Below are positions 44,976-55,866 of a stretch of 64,000 bases of DNA, piece by piece. The notes below the pieces were generated by a model. It saw only the letters and a list, made by a program, of their open reading frames with translations, searched no databases and was not told where the DNA came from. This stretch comes from Pontederia crassipes (lineage: Eukaryota; Streptophyta; Magnoliopsida; Commelinales; Pontederiaceae), in the NCBI GenBank assembly GCA_030549335.1, contig CM060195.1, forward strand, positions 7,223,001-7,287,000, read 5' to 3'. Both the position numbers and the translations under genes were made by a program. Position 1 is the stretch's first letter; the number at the start of each line of letters is the position of its first letter.

Positions 44976-47239
44976 TAGGCCTGTTCACAGGTTGGGTCGG
45001 GCCTGACCCGACCCTTGAACCCGACCCAACCCGAATAAATTCTATCGGGTCGGGTTGGGTCGGGCAAGACCCATTTTGACCTTAAAATCCGAACCGACCC
45101 GACCTTGGTTGGGTCGGGTCGGTTCAGTTCGGGCCTTCGGGTTACTTGTTCTGAATTTTTTTTATAACCAGTACAATTTATTTGTTTCTCATGGTTTTGT
45201 CTCCCATGCAGCCATGCTCGGTTGTTTGCTCTTGACACATGCAAATGATGCAATTCAAGAGGATCCAATTTGTATCAGAGAGAACATATACATATTGAGC
45301 TCATGAAGAAAATGTGATCAAATTCAATGATCTTGATGACTCAAAACTTTCAAAAAAGTGTGACATGTTGAGCTCATGAAGATAGTCCAACTTCCGAAAG
45401 AACATATAATATACTTAATACAAATGCAATGATCAAATTTGTGATAAAATCTGTGCTATAAACACTAGTTACACACTTACACCATACTTATGACGGATAA
45501 TTGGATACAACATAGGTAGTTAGGCACATACTTATTAATTTTTTAAGATACAAAGTTGAAGTTTACAAATGGTAAAAGTGAAAAGATAAGTGTACAATAA
45601 AATACAATGAAATAATGAATCTTAACATCTCTAAAGTCAGAGAATATCAACGATTCAGTGTCAAATGAATCATATTTGACCATATAAATAACTAACTATC
45701 ACAGAAGTAAAATGTTAACTAGACAAAGGTAATAGTTAAATCATCTCAGATTCTCAGGAGCTGCCTAACACATTACACATAATAGAATTGTTGAACCATT
45801 AACCATATTTCCAAATCAACTAAACAACAAAAGAAAAAAACACCAGTAAGGCAGTAAGACAACGACATAGTATTCAATATTCACTTTTCACATACTAGCA
45901 CACTCAACATCTTTTCATAAAATATAAAGACCACCCATGAAATTAACCTCAGCTTCCTCCTTCCTGAAAATGAAAACCTCGCTTAGTTAAGAAGCATATT
46001 TGAAACAATAAAACTTGCTTACCTTAGTTAGTAGCTACTTATTCTAATTAGAAAAAGGAAGTATAAAAAAGATTGATAGAGAAGTGACAACTGAAAAGAG
46101 AACTCCTGCACAATATATTTATAACATGCAAAGTGCAAACCATCCGGTTTTCACCAATTACTATCTCATTTTTTTACATGAGTATACGAGGTAGATTCAC
46201 AATGAATTTACTATGTTAAAAAAAATCAGTGAGAGTTTACATGACAAGAGGAATCACCATATTTCTATGATTCTATCCAAGTAATCTAAGATTTGAACTC
46301 TTGCATCGAAAGCCAAGATAGAAATTTCTTACCTGGAGATCCGAGTATTGTGCTGCGAAGACGAACGAAACTGGGTTACTGGCTGCTCTTGTTCTGTTTT
46401 GCAATAAAATCGAAACTAGAAATTTCAACATCAAGTAGCCCAAATTTCTACATGCACCAAGAAACAATCGATTGGTAGAAGAGTTAGAACAAACCTGGTC
46501 GGAAGAGTTGCAGCGAGTGAGGAGTGCAGTGCCTTGCAGAAAAAGAGACGAAGAGAAGAAGATCAAAAAAGAAACATGGAATGCTGAATGTGTGCCTTGC
46601 AGAGCCAGTCAGCCAGAGTTGCAGTCAACCACTCAGCAGTCGTCGATCGCCCCTCGCCCGTCAGTCCGCACTCCGCAGTGGCGCAGTCATCTCGTCTGGC
46701 CTTGCCGCCCTCGCCGTCTCTGGCCCGAATGTGTGCCTTGCTGAGCCAGTCAGCCAGAGTTGCAGTCAACAACTCAGCGGTCATCGGTCGCCCCTCGCCC
46801 ATCAGTCCGCACTCCGCAGTGACGCAGTCATCTCGTCCGGCCCTGCCGGCTGCCGCCCTCGCCGTCTCTAGGTTAGAAAAAGTGAAAGGGCGAAAGGCTG
46901 TCTTCAACTCTTCGAGTTCGAGAAAAAGTGAGAGGATGACTTTTGTTTGTGTCATCGTGTTTCGTGTGTCTGTGTGTGTGACTTAGGCAAACCGAGCGCG
47001 ACCTGGGCCTGGGCTTGGCTAGGCCAGCTGGCAGCTGCATGACTTGGTTCGGATCGTACGGTCGGGTCGGTTCATATCGGGTTGAAAAAGTTCAAACCAA
47101 ATCCGACCCATTCACTCTCGGTTCCACTTCGGCTCGGATTGGGTTTGACCCGATGGAAGATCCGAACCGACCCAAAAGGGTTTGGGTCGGTTCGGGTACT
47201 CGGGTTCACCGGGTCAAACTGACCCGGTGAACACCCTTA
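44976..47239. mobile_element. hAT transposon, 2.26 kb, apparently non-autonomous
   Basis: The termini are TAGGCCTGTTCAC and, as reverse complement, TAAGGGTGTTCAC. TGAGAAAC flanks it on both sides (44968-44975 and 47240-47247), and the other array copy has the unoccupied site near 18983-18991. Subterminal GGGTCGGG / CCCGACCC repeats cover 44990-45140 and 47040-47230, as in many plant hAT elements. No transposase domain is readable. The interior is unusual: a GC-rich 141-bp tandem duplication and, on the minus strand, donor-like sites CCAG/GTAAG (near 46333) and CCAG/GTTTG (near 46496), suggesting gene-derived or degenerate transposase exons. Confidence 0.9.
46588..46869. repeat. 141-bp tandem duplication inside the hAT
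   Basis: Two copies, 46588-46728 and 46729-46869, begin TGTGCCTTGC(A/T)GAGCCAGTC and differ at only a handful of positions, plus one small insertion near the end of the second. CpG-rich, unlike the surroundings. Open in several frames, but with no recognised protein. Confidence 0.85.
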
Positions 47240-47247
47240 TGAGAAAC

Positions 47248-47883
47248 ACGAGCCATGGGTCAACACATACCACACTCAACAAGAAAATTGAGCCATTTAT
47301 GGGAGAAGATTATAACGACCTGAGGTATAAGGATCAAGATGGTCTCATTGAATAGTCCCACATGGGTAAAATACGGAGATGATCATAGGTTTATATGTAA
47401 CTATCCCCTTCACCTATTAAGACGCGTTTTAAATTCTTACATGCCAAGAGCAAAGCGAACAATATCTTGATTGGGTTGGGGGTGTTAAAGAAAAATAAAA
47501 ATGTGTCCCTACATGTTCATCAATTGTAAAAAAAATATAGTGATGTTACTGGTAAACATCACAAGAAAATAGAACATGCATCCAACATGTTCGACAAATT
47601 ATCGGAAATGATATTTGTCACAAATAATATTTTGGTATACACTACAAAGAATAAAAGCATAAGATGTAATGCTTAAACGAATATTCGGGAACACTGTTCA
47701 CCACAAGATGATATTGAAAAGTATCTTGTATTCGTATGAGAAACGAATATAAATGGATCAAAAGGTGAGGGTAGAAGCAATGAGATGTTATCGGATTCAT
47801 CTAAGCCTTAGAAGATTTTGAGAAATAAATGTTATTGGTAAACATCTCAAGAGGCAAAACACATAAATGTATGCTTGCACAGA
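47248..47883 (+). repeat. Internal region of array, copy II, W block part 2
   Basis: Matches 18992-19567 in order (ACGAGCCATGGGTCAACA, AACAATATCTTGATTGGG, AGGTGAGGGTAGAAGC) and runs on another 75 bases that copy I has lost at the copia insertion point. Confidence 0.7.
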
Positions 47884-50049
47884 TGATCACAGAAAACCTA
47901 CTTAAGAATAGGCATGTGGGAGTGAACGAATAAAAGGAGGACGTTCGACTATAGGATGTTACAAAAAAACATCCAAGAGACCCCAAGATATTGTGCAATC
48001 AAAGACAATGACATTATGAAATTATGATAGATGAAATATCTAAAATTTCACTATTATAATTTATTACTGGGTTTTTGAATTTATCATGGTGTAATTAAAT
48101 TATAATGGATGAAATATCTGTGATATTTCAAATTGTAATTTATTACTGGATTCTCGGATATGAAAATATATTTGCACTTTAAACTCTATTTGAGTTAGAA
48201 AATATAAGAAAATTATGGGCATTATCTCATTGGATATTAAAATATATTTGTATTATATACTCCATAAGAGTAAGCAAATATAAATGTTGCCAAAATTATG
48301 GGTCTCAAATTTTTAAATATATTTGCATTTTATACTCTATGAGAGTAAGCAAATATAGATGTTGGCAATGTGTGAATCACTCATTTGCCAAATGTGAGCA
48401 TCCGAGGGAATTGACTACTGAATTGTCAAGAATTGAATAATGAAACAAGAAATCATCAATGTTATATGAATGCTTAGAGATATGGATTTTGAGTTGGAAC
48501 CTATTGTTTGAAGAGTTAGTAATGTGAACTGGTCATTGACGTATATACAAATCTTGAACTTGAAAAAGTATTTAATATGACATAAAGATATGAGTTATAT
48601 GAGGGAATTAACCACATAGATGGTCATATAATAGAAGATCATATATCTTTGAAGTATTATGTTGGATTTTTTATTGATGATTCAATCTCAAAATGGTTCT
48701 ACATGCGATCATAGAAATGAACTGATCACTCGTGATATGATGCTTGAATCGTGTATAGACTGTAGTGAAGTCTATGAAGAATGACAAATTGAATAGTTGC
48801 ATTCTTGATCAGTGTAAAAACTGATCATGCGAATAGATAATAAAGAGCAAACTAGAAGACCATGGAAAAGTTATGTTTGTGAATTTTTTTATATCTATTG
48901 AATATAAAGTGAAATTATACTTGTGCCTATGTAGCAAAGAAATGTTTGAAAGAAACATTTAGATTAGTTTTTGGAAGTAAACTAATCTTGATAAATCTTA
49001 GTGGAAAAGTCTATCATAGAGTGAAACTATGTATACAAAAGAATATCTATGATACAATGTGAAGAAATTATATCGGTGGAGTTCTGATGGCAAAAAAGCC
49101 TAATGATTACATGGTGTAAGAGTTTTTTATAATTTCATTAAAAATTATAAATATGATTATCGAATATCAATAAATGAGTTTTTTCTCATCTCATTAAAAC
49201 CATAAATGTAGCTGAAATTTTCTTTTTGAGTAAAGAGAAATAAAGTTGTGATTATCTTAAAATGTTAGGGTGCACCACTTCAAAAGTCAATGAAAAATAT
49301 ACATGTACAAATGTATGTAAAATTGTTTTGTGCTAAAGTAGTGAAGTCATGTGTTAACTTCAATGAAATATATTTTTTTGTTGAATTTGTGTAATATCAA
49401 CAGTTGGAAAGAAGCGAAATGGTTTGAATATTTTGAAGTAAAATATTGTGGTCACGATTAGTGACAACCATTTCTATCCTTTAGTGTTTTACATTGGTAA
49501 AAGTGTGTGATGTTGACTACTTACATGTCAATTTAAACCTATGGTTATTAATAATGGAAACACTTCATTATTCTAGTAAAAATCTGGTCTCGTTCAAAGG
49601 GTAACAACAAGTTGCTTAATAATCGCTGCACTAAGAAGATGATTTAGTGCAAATATTAATTAAGGTTGAGTTGAAAGCTCTTAATAAATGGATATGTATT
49701 ATCCTAAATAGGTATGTGTTATCGATGTGTTCCACCTGTATGAATATAGAAGTGGTGCCACTTCAATCAAGAGGTTTAGATGTTTACTCTTGTAAATATT
49801 CATGAAACCGAAATGAGCACATGACCATAGTAGTGTTAGTTATTAGTCTCTTATTCGAAATATTGAATACAATTGTGTGTGATATTTTCGGTTCAGGCGT
49901 TAAGAATAATGGTTCAAATCTAATAAATATCATTTACTTGTTTGAACTTTGAAATGACAAATACTAATGGAAGGTTCAAAACTAATGATACCTTTCACGT
50001 TGCATGATTGTACAACTTAATATTTAAAATTTGCAACCTCATGGGAGAT
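47884..50049 (+). repeat. Internal region of array, copy II, X and V blocks to polypurine tract
   Basis: 47884-49380 is the X block shared with 32387-33900. 49381-50049 (V) is unique to this copy because copy I has a deletion there. It ends CTCATGGGAGAT immediately before TGTTGG, the usual copia polypurine tract and LTR junction. No domain is readable with confidence. Confidence 0.65.
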
Positions 50050-51153
50050 TGTTGGAATTTGAAGGTTTCAAATTTCAAATATATTACTTTGTGAACATTG
50101 AAAATGTGTTCATACTAATTAGTTAAATATGAAATGTATCATCACATTTTTTCGTCAATGAAGTGTTACAATATTGAATGAAAAAACATGTTCACATGTG
50201 TTATAAATGAAATGGTGCTATGGATGAGTTCACTACAAAAAACAAGGTATTTGTGACGGATAATTTTGTCACAACATAAGTGTATTCCGTCACAGATACT
50301 CTTATGTGATAGACTTGTGACAATCTGCATCCGTCACTGATTTTTTATCCACAAATTATGTTGTGACGGATTGTTTTCATCACAAAGATAATTGTGACGG
50401 TTAAGATCGTCATAAGATTAAAAAGTTTTTGTCACAAAAGTTTGATAAAATAATTAATAAAATAATTATTCTGTCACAAATATGATGATTTTTTGACGGA
50501 TTACTGATTATTAATTTGTGACGGATATATGTTGTGATGATTTTTATGACAGATTTGTGATGATTAGTTATGAGCATTTTGTGACGATTATGATTGTGAT
50601 AGACTTGTGACAAACTATACATCCACGTTTAGTGACAAAATTGTGATGATTCACTATTAATTATTTTGATGAAGTTGTGACGAAATTTTATGTAATTAAT
50701 TAATATGATAAATTTACAAAATTTTTAATGAATCATTATGATAATTGTGTGACAATTTATTTTCTAAATATACTACTACACAAATAATTATACAATAAAA
50801 ATAATACAATGCAAGATCTTCATTTCTAAACATGGCAAAGATGATATGGTTCAAACATTTGTAATTAAAATATTAAATCCACTACATAAGTTTTGATTTT
50901 CCGAATTTAATAATGAAACTTTAAGCAAATTTAGCCACACAATATATCCACTTTTTCCCTTGATGAATTGTGATCACACTTCCATATAAAAAATTGAAAC
51001 CTGTAATCAAACATATAAATAAAATATTAAGATCTAATGATTTAAATAGAGAAATATTAAATTAATGAAGCATCATAAGATAGTGATATATAAATAAGAT
51101 CAATTACCTTACTAACGAAGAACGGAATCTCCAGAAGGTGATTGACTACTTTC

Positions 51154-51560
51154 TTATTGAGTAATTTGTAATACAAGTACACGAACACATTCTTCCATTT
51201 CAGCATTCACTTTTTTAATGCGATCATCTAATTTTTGTTGTAATTCTTGTCGCACTTCTTCTCTTTTACGTTGCAAATCATCCTCGGTAGCAACATTTGA
51301 AGAAGAATCACCCATGTGCTTTGGTATACAATAACTTTATTTACTAGTGATTTAGCATACTTTTTAGTACCAAATTTATATACTCTTTCTTTTGTTAGAA
51401 CTCCTACCGCATCAATCCACATAACAGCATCAAATGCTGATTGAGAGCTAACATCTGAACCATATTTGGTGTTAAGAGTGCATTGTAATCTTCTGGATTC
51501 AGCACAAACATAATATATGTTAGAAAAAGTAAAAGAATATAAAAGAAGTAATAATGGGAA
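51154..51560 (-). pseudogene. En/Spm plant transposase (Transposase_24-like) remnant
   Basis: On the minus strand an AG acceptor-like site (GAATCCAG) leads into TLNTKYGSDVSSQSAFDAVM, then WIDAVGVLTKERVYKFGTKK. This matches the pattern of the C-terminal domain of plant Ptta/En/Spm proteins (a W-A-G-V-K-RVYG-G-like core). After a one-base shift the frame reads DSSSNVATEDDLQRKREEV and QELQQKLDDRIKKVNAEM to a stop at 51154-51156, the coiled-coil tail expected there. The hydrophobic reading upstream (to 51653) is probably intron. Broken, and lacking the DDE domain. The identification is by motif order. Confidence 0.65.
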
Positions 51561-53042
51561 AATGAAAATAGAAAAGAAAATAAATATGGAAGAATATACC
51601 ATTAGAAGAATAAATGGAAACAAAAGAAAAGAGATGAAATAATAATAATCCACTAGATTCAGATAGTTTAACTTTATACAATATATACAATGACAATTTT
51701 ATATTAATGTATGATTAAACTGTTCGGTTATACAGAATTGACAGGACCGAGTTGTGACATCAATTATAAAAACATACTTTGAATATGTGTTCTATAGTGA
51801 TTGATTAATTATGCATTAACAAATCATGGAGTTTGGTCCACTTAAGAACGAGTACAAGACCTCGTCCATGAGCAACTACATTGTGTGTTTTGATGCCCAT
51901 CACTATGCATGCCTCCAACATTTCTTGCAGGTTCCTTTTCTTCTGGGTAAATGTTGCCACCACATATTGAATTTTTGTACTACAAAATTTTGTTCCCAGT
52001 AAAATTATGGACGATATTAATTAGTACTGTTGCAACAGTAAGATGAATTAAATTGTGGCACTAGGTTCTATCTATTGGCTAAAAATTAGGTATATATAAT
52101 AAAGATAATCCCCCAATGGGCCAACCTGAGATAAGCTTATAAAAAATTGTGGTATAAAATCATCAGCATCTGTAGTAAATCTAATCATGTACAAACAGAT
52201 ACAAAGCAGTAATAGTTTATGTGATCATGAACCCAGAAGTTGAGTAGCAAACACAGTAATTACCTAAAGAATCTGCTTGATCCAATGACTTCCTAAACAA
52301 CACAAGGAAAGGAAATGACATCTAGTTAGAAAATTTTTTCATCTAGATGACGCTGATATTTTTTCTACAACTTTGATATTTTGTTTGTTTTATTTATGTA
52401 GTTGCGAACGAGTTAACACTTTCTTGTCGATTCAATCTCATATCATAGCTTAATGATTCAGGAAGATCCTGGATCCACCATAGCTATCTATCACGAAGTA
52501 TCTCCTTTATTCATAACCATGTTTAGATTTCATGACTTGCATGTTAAGAATTAGTTTTTTGCTACTCAATCTGATCAGCCACACAAATTCATCAGTACCG
52601 TTTACCTTGGTTGTGTGTGATAGAGTGAGAAATTATAAAATCTAATGTGTAATTAGATTAATTAGTTTAGTGAGACAAATTTACTACATATAAGATAGTC
52701 AAGCTTTACATATGCACACCAATCATTGGAACATATTTAAGCATAAGAAATTGCAAAGAGAGAAGATCATATACAAATTAGATATTATCAATGATATACA
52801 GATTAACAGTGATCATGGCCAAAATAAATTGTGGACGGTAAAAAAAAACCTTAGCACCAAAACATGCAAGTGCGAAAAAAACTGGAGATCTGATCTCCAA
52901 AATTTGTGATTTTACCTCAATTTTGTGCCACCACTTGGACAAATCAAGCAGCATGCATATGTAATGGTGGCTTTCTGCATGTCAACCGTCAATGCACTAT
53001 ATTCATCCTGCAAAGCAACGCTGCGCAGACGACAACAGTCCT

Positions 53043-53148
53043 GCGCCTGATGTCAGGCGCCAGCGACTGCATTCTGTCGATGTGCACCAGGGCGCACGGC
53101 TGCTGACACGCAAGGCGTCAGCCCCTGATGCCTTCGCAAGGCATCAGG
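53043..53148. repeat. Cluster of GC-rich hairpins in the CACTA interior
   Basis: 53043-53060 is GCGCCTGA-TG-TCAGGCGC, a perfect 8-bp stem. 53124-53148 is CCTGATGCCTT-CGC-AAGGCATCAGG, a perfect 11-bp stem with a 3-base loop. Between them GCTGAC...GTCAGC (53102-53122) forms a weaker one. The block 53030-53180 is GC-rich inside an AT-rich element. Confidence 0.8.
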
Positions 53149-54257
53149 CCCTTTCCAGCAGGATGGCCGGCCATGGAGATGAGAGAGGAGAGGAAGAAAA
53201 AAACACGTCCTCTTGTTTGCCCTAAAATTAGGTTTCTTTATTTTTTTGTACAATAATAAAAATATTTAGTGGATTAAAGAAAAAAATTGTGATAATGTTG
53301 TGATTAAAGATAAGATACATAAATAAATATGATCATAATGTGACAAATATATTATGACGTTTTTATTTTTATCACTTTTGGGTCACTAAATATTCTAATT
53401 AAAGCAATAGTCACAAAAGTGTCATAAAAATATGACGAATTTCTAATGGATGATTTTGTGACAAATATTATCGTCACATATCGATCACTAAAATATCAAA
53501 TTAGTATCGGTCATAAATTTCTCACAAATCTATTAAATATTGTGACAGAATTATTTTGTCACAAAAATTTCGTCACAGAAGCTATGTTTTCTTGTAGTGG
53601 TTATCTCGTATGAAAGATATTCTTAAATGAAGAGTTACATACTTTCATCGTAAGGTGTGTCCCTTGAGATATGTCCACATATCAATAGGTGTATCCTTTC
53701 ATCATTGGGTGTGACCTTATATGAAAAGGTGAATCATTTCATTAATATGTGTGTCTTTTGAATGAAAAGACACTAGACGCATTCCTTGGTTAAGCATCCT
53801 TTTAGATTTATAAGTAGGCTTCCCCTTCTTGCATTTTCATGCAATTGAATGTACAAAATAATGAGAAGCATTGAAAAGTCTATGAACATACAATGAACAA
53901 CACATGAAAATGCATTCAAGTCATTACAAATTACTAGAATAAGAGATGGAGTTTTTCAATAGTTGCTAGTTGACAAACTCGGTGGCTTCGTTGTATCTTG
54001 AAAATATTATTGTCGTAAACCCAATAGCAAACTTCGTGTGGGGACAAATAATTCTCTAAAGATAGATATTCATCATGCCTCGAAGTCTTGATTTTTATTT
54101 TTTCTCTTTCCATCCACCCACTATTTCCAGTGAAATGACATTGTGGGATGATTCCATGTCGTGAAGGTAGGTGTGTCATTGAAGTTGGCAGATGATGGCG
54201 CGATGCTGCTATAGACGAGATGTCAAGGAGGCAAGACACCCCAGGTTTATTATGTAA

Positions 54258-54274
54258 CTCGGGCAACGACATCA
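54258..54274 (-). promoter_or_regulatory. Decayed tRNA-Asp-type primer site of a third gypsy-like element
   Basis: The minus strand reads TGATGTCGTTGCCCGAG, six bases from a TG end at 54281, the same spacing as in the two Athila elements (TGGCGCCGTTGCCGGGG is the intact form). Confidence 0.55.
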
Positions 54275-54280
54275 AAAACT

Positions 54281-55330
54281 TGATGCGAGAATTGCATGGA
54301 CCAAGATACTAGCAAGTATATTAGATCGTATCTCGCGAGCGAACTAAGCGAGCCATGAGAGGCCTATCGACAAGGCTTGGAAAATTTGTCACCTGCACGG
54401 TTGCCCTTTAATCTCCCCTTCTTTAATGGTGGAGTTGACTGAAGGGAACTAGCGCTTCTACTCCTGAACTGAGGAGTTTTTTGTAGTGGAAGGAACTAAT
54501 ACCCTATTTTGATATTTCAATTGAAATATCAAAATAGGATATTTACGTAGAAATACAAACTCCATATCCAAAGCCGGAGCACACTAAGGCTAGTAATAAA
54601 GAGTAAGTTAGAGTGTTGAACCCACGAGGATCAATATAAATTCTTATCTTTCAAACTTAGCTTATTAATTAAGAAAATAACAAGATTTGATTTCAAGTAA
54701 AATAATCCAAATTGATGACAATCAAAAAGAATGATGCCCTTAATTAATATGAGAGAAAGTTAGAGTTTAAAATATTATCTCAATTGTTATCTATTAATTA
54801 TCAATTAATAAAATTTAGACTTGTATTTAAAAGAAATAAGATCAAAGCACGTTGAAAACTCAATCTACTTTAATCCACTCTCAATTAAAATGCATTAAAG
54901 TTCAAGGATCGTGTAAAGTAAGGGATTAAAAAACTTGAGAACCTAACTATCTTAAATAGAAGTAAAGTTAAAGAAGCCAAAAACTCGATCAACTACGATC
55001 TACTTTATCTAAGGTGCTTTAAGTTGCAAACGTCCATTTAATGATACAATGGTTAGCAATTAAATCTAATTCACTAACAATAATATTAAAAAATCACAAC
55101 TCGGCCCAAGCTAACACAATCGATCAAACAGGGGAATTAATGAAGGAACTTGGCTCGGGTTTTGTGGAACCCGAGCATGTTTTTTAGGATTCCGAGTATA
55201 TATACCTGGCCCAAGTTTCTTTGAGCTTGGCCCAAATTTTGCCTACAAAAACTGATTAATGTGAAAAATGTGATGTTGAAAATCAACTTATTATGAAAAA
55301 AAACAAAAAAAAGAGACTTAAAACAAAGCA
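54281..55330 (-). repeat. Left LTR-like copy of the third gypsy-like element
   Basis: The TG end at 54281 adjoins the primer-site remnant. From about 54590 it aligns with 57975 onward (GTAATAAAGAGT, TTATTAATTAAGAAAATA, CATTAAAGTTCAA, CTATCTTAAATAGAA). About 450 bases of the right copy are deleted here; the match resumes at TAGGATTCCGAGT (55178 versus 59064). Its outer end is not fixed. Confidence 0.55.
54503..54538. repeat. Perfect 36-bp palindrome
   Basis: The half-site CCTATTTTGATATTTCAA is followed without a spacer by its exact reverse complement. It lies in the LTR-like copy, 14 bases after a CACTA-end-like TTTTTTGTAGTGG. It would form an 18-bp cruciform or snap-back hairpin. Confidence 0.9.
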
Positions 55331-55866
55331 AATAATGGACTTAAAAAGAGTAAACTACATTATGACTAGGACTCGAGTTAAAGCAAACATATGGAAATGA
55401 CCTAAGAGAAAAGTAGATCTAAGACTTGATAACCTAAACTACCAAAATGGTATTATTAAGACAAAGATATGCAATAAAGAACGACCTCATAGTGAATAAT
55501 TGATGTGCTCATGAATGTCTAATGAGACGATCTTAGCAAATGTGAGTAAATGCGCACCCAACCAACTCTAACTTTTGTTAACCTTCTTTAGTGATTTTGG
55601 CTTTACATTTTATTGCATATTGTGGTTTCTCCCCATTTTAATTTGCTTTTGGGCACTTTGGTCACTATTGTTGGGATGTGGTTGGTTCTTTTGATGTTGA
55701 TGGTGTTAATTATGTGCTCCCCTCCTCTTGTTGCAGTGAAATTAGAGGAAAGTTTTTGGTCGGCATCGGAACTTCCGAAGGCCAGCTCGTCCTTCGTACA
55801 TTTCCATATTTAATTATGCACTCGCTTGTCTCCTTAACCCTACACTCTTTAGTCCATGCCTTTCTT

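Larger units (their letters stand above)
50231..53599 (-). mobile_element. CACTA (En/Spm) transposon with transposase remnant, 3.37 kb
   Basis: It starts CACTACAAAAAACAAGG and ends TTTTCTTGTAGTG; GTT on both sides (50228-50230, 53600-53602). The first array LTR has the unoccupied site GAGTTATC at 16285-16292. Subterminal TGTGACGG / CCGTCACA words crowd 50250-50680 and 53310-53585. A minus-strand remnant of the plant En/Spm-associated protein lies at 51154-51560, and a GC-rich hairpin cluster near 53.04-53.15 kb marks the presumed 5' side of that gene. A full autonomous CACTA is usually much longer, so most of the transposase is deleted. Confidence 0.93.
16109..54129 (+). mobile_element. Old tandem copia-type array, LTR-internal-LTR-internal-LTR, heavily nested
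   Basis: Three copies of one LTR (16109-16797; partial 33911-34299; 50050-54129 split by a CACTA) alternate with two copies of one internal region. The same blocks occur in the same order: after the LTR a Z block (16798-18560 versus 34300-35854), then a W block (18561-19567 versus 44525-44967 plus 47248-47883), then an X block (32387-33900 versus 47884-49380). A polypurine-like CATGGGAGAT precedes the right LTR start TGTTGG. This fits two elements sharing a middle LTR, as unequal recombination produces. The 5 bases outside the array (TGATG and GTGAA) do not match, so the original duplication is lost or an end is truncated. Three independent insertions are the alternative but would not explain the block order. 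Confidence 0.65.
50050..54129 (+). repeat. Right LTR of the tandem copia array, split by a CACTA
   Basis: 50050-50230 plus 53603-54129 rejoin to an LTR of about 708 bp matching 16109-16797 from TGTTGGAATTTGAA to CCACTATTTCCA. The interruption is the CACTA at 50231-53599 with its GTT duplication (53600-53602). Confidence 0.8.

Noticed and set aside
46472..46986. Overlapping frames of 90-132 codons in the hAT interior
   Set aside because: They follow the 141-bp tandem duplication in several frames and both strands, with repeated peptides and no known domain.
54465..54490. Hairpin ACTCCT-GAACTG-AGGAGT followed by TTTTTTG, like an intrinsic terminator
   Set aside because: This is plant nuclear DNA, where such terminators do not operate for Pol II genes; it is not next to a Pol III gene either.
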